NCBI RefSeq assembly: GCF_020829625.1
Contig: NZ_JAIVFX010000027.1
Span: 25,737 to 89,736, forward strand
Source: Nostoc sp. XA010
GTDB lineage: Bacteria > Cyanobacteriota > Cyanobacteriia > Cyanobacteriales > Nostocaceae
Length of the DNA stretch: 64,000 bases
Direction: 5' to 3'
This document shows, piece after piece, positions 63,423 to 64,000 of this stretch. How positions within the stretch are numbered: the stretch's first letter is position 1; the number at the start of each line of letters is the position of its first letter. Under the pieces are notes generated by a model, which was given only the letters and a program-made list of their open reading frames with translations, did no database searches and had not been told where the DNA came from. The translations under genes and the position numbers were made by a program.

Positions 63423-63782
63423 CTATGAAGGTATGCCTTTCCTATTTGGATTAGTAAACCATTTTTTTATTTCACCACAGAAACTCCAGACATCATCATC
63501 TGAGGGTTTGAGATAATCTTGCGATTCTGGATCTTCTCCCATTTTCTCAAAGATTTTAATCAACCAATTGGGCCCGTGTCCAGGCACAGCAAGTTGAAGA
63601 AGCCAAGACTCCAACTCCCCCTTCCGCACAACAAACAGACCATACTCAGCAAGTTTGTCAAATAAGTTATTTGCTGCTTCTTTGTCACTGTCAAAGAGAA
63701 TATCTACACCACCATCCTTTTTCATATTCTTTCCTACAGCATCAAACTTATTCTTGATAGCATTTCGTAATTCACCAAGTGC
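63423..63782 (-). pseudogene. C-terminal fragment of an AAA ATPase/OLD-like nuclease
   Basis: The frame 63423-63725 (100 residues; extends in frame to about 63770 without a start) reads GVDILFDSDKEAANNLFDKL then YGLFVVRKGELESWLLQL and a Trp-rich end. GELESWL after a DxD strand is the TOPRIM-side end of OLD-type ATPase/nucleases. The N-terminal ATPase part is absent, and the fragment abuts the IS end at 63782. So the gene was probably cut by the insertion. Confidence 0.55.
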
Positions 63783-64000
63783 AGGGCTATTTCATTCTAA
63801 AAAGCCCCTTGAGTGTGTCTAATCCAAAAGAACATAAACGTTGAGCTTGTGCCATATTATTAAACATATTATTCCGGTATAAATTGAGTGAAAAATTACG
63901 AGCGAGTGCAAATATTTGGGTCAGAGGGGTAGTGCGAATTCTGGATGCATCTTCACCTTGGGTAACGTCACGGACGTAGTGGACTTTATTTTCAACACCC
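63782..64000 (-). mobile_element. ISAs1-type insertion sequence, right end and transposase C-terminus
   Basis: A minus-strand frame enters at the window edge and reads VHYVRDVTQGEDASRIRTTP then FALARNFSLNLYRNN, ending GLFRMK at the TAG 63787-63789. The block 'GEDASRIRT' followed by 'NFALARNxxLNL' is the C-terminal end of ISAs1-family transposases. The element appears to end in CAGGGCTATTTCATTC at 63782, a typical ISAs1 terminus. The rest lies outside the window. Confidence 0.75.

Overview
The window looks like chromosome from a filamentous, Nostoc-type cyanobacterium. It carries photosystem I and chlorophyll/bilin genes (psaK, a second acsF, heme oxygenase), an SLH-domain porin and many copies of the HIP1 octamer GCGATCGC. 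It also has the heptameric short tandem repeats (runs of GTTAGGA or ATGACTA) and small dispersed palindromes typical of Nostocales. Species assignment is inference; no rRNA gene is present.

Layout. 1-4.8 kb: start of a cytochrome P450, a divergent TetR regulator, and a secreted seven-repeat FG-GAP/RTX calcium-binding protein, followed by a MITE-like element and a 21-bp tandem array. 4.8-12.5 kb (all minus): a 7TM-HD phosphodiesterase, an ADP-ribosylglycohydrolase-like protein, aroQ with a 46-aa ORF upstream, and topoisomerase I. 12.9-14 kb: two adjacent decayed genes. 14-19 kb: an SLH/OprB porin divergent from a zinc-type ABC importer (znuA, znuC, znuB), then tRNA-Phe. 19.5-28.5 kb: an RqcH/NFACT protein, a methyltransferase, three glycosyltransferase-like genes and a DUF429 gene. 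29-36 kb: psaK, DUF3891, Mn-catalase, a broken GlsB gene, a transposase remnant, a drug/metabolite transporter domain and a penicillin-acylase family hydrolase. 36-40 kb: hemN and heme oxygenase divergent from acsF, matching the low-oxygen tetrapyrrole gene set. 40.4-43 kb: a microviridin-type graspetide cluster (one three-core precursor and two ATP-grasp ligases). 43-50 kb: a CorA transporter, a TPR Ser/Thr kinase-like protein with a changed DFG motif, an unknown protein and aspartate kinase. 50-58 kb: Uma2 family protein, upp fragment, FadL pseudogene, TPR protein, an NMT1-type ABC importer followed by an FAD-linked oxidase, and RNA 3'-phosphate cyclase. 58-64 kb: a second 21-bp array, a GPH sugar transporter, a phosphoribosyltransferase, a second type IA topoisomerase, an ATPase/nuclease fragment and the end of an ISAs1-type transposase.

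Two themes stand out. First, small dispersed repeats that normally lie between genes appear inside reading frames: the HD phosphodiesterase (39-bp unit with HIP1 direct repeats), acsF (40-bp palindrome), aspartate kinase (G/C-rich repeat between ACT pairs) and DUF429. The same kind of repeat seems to have broken a GlsB-like gene. Second, the graspetide precursor has three cores, TLKFPSD, TKKYPSD and TQKYPSD, with different acidic residues where ring closure is expected. Several genes are decayed (nonsense codons in a small gene and in FadL, an internal deletion, truncations), so the genome appears to be under some reductive drift.
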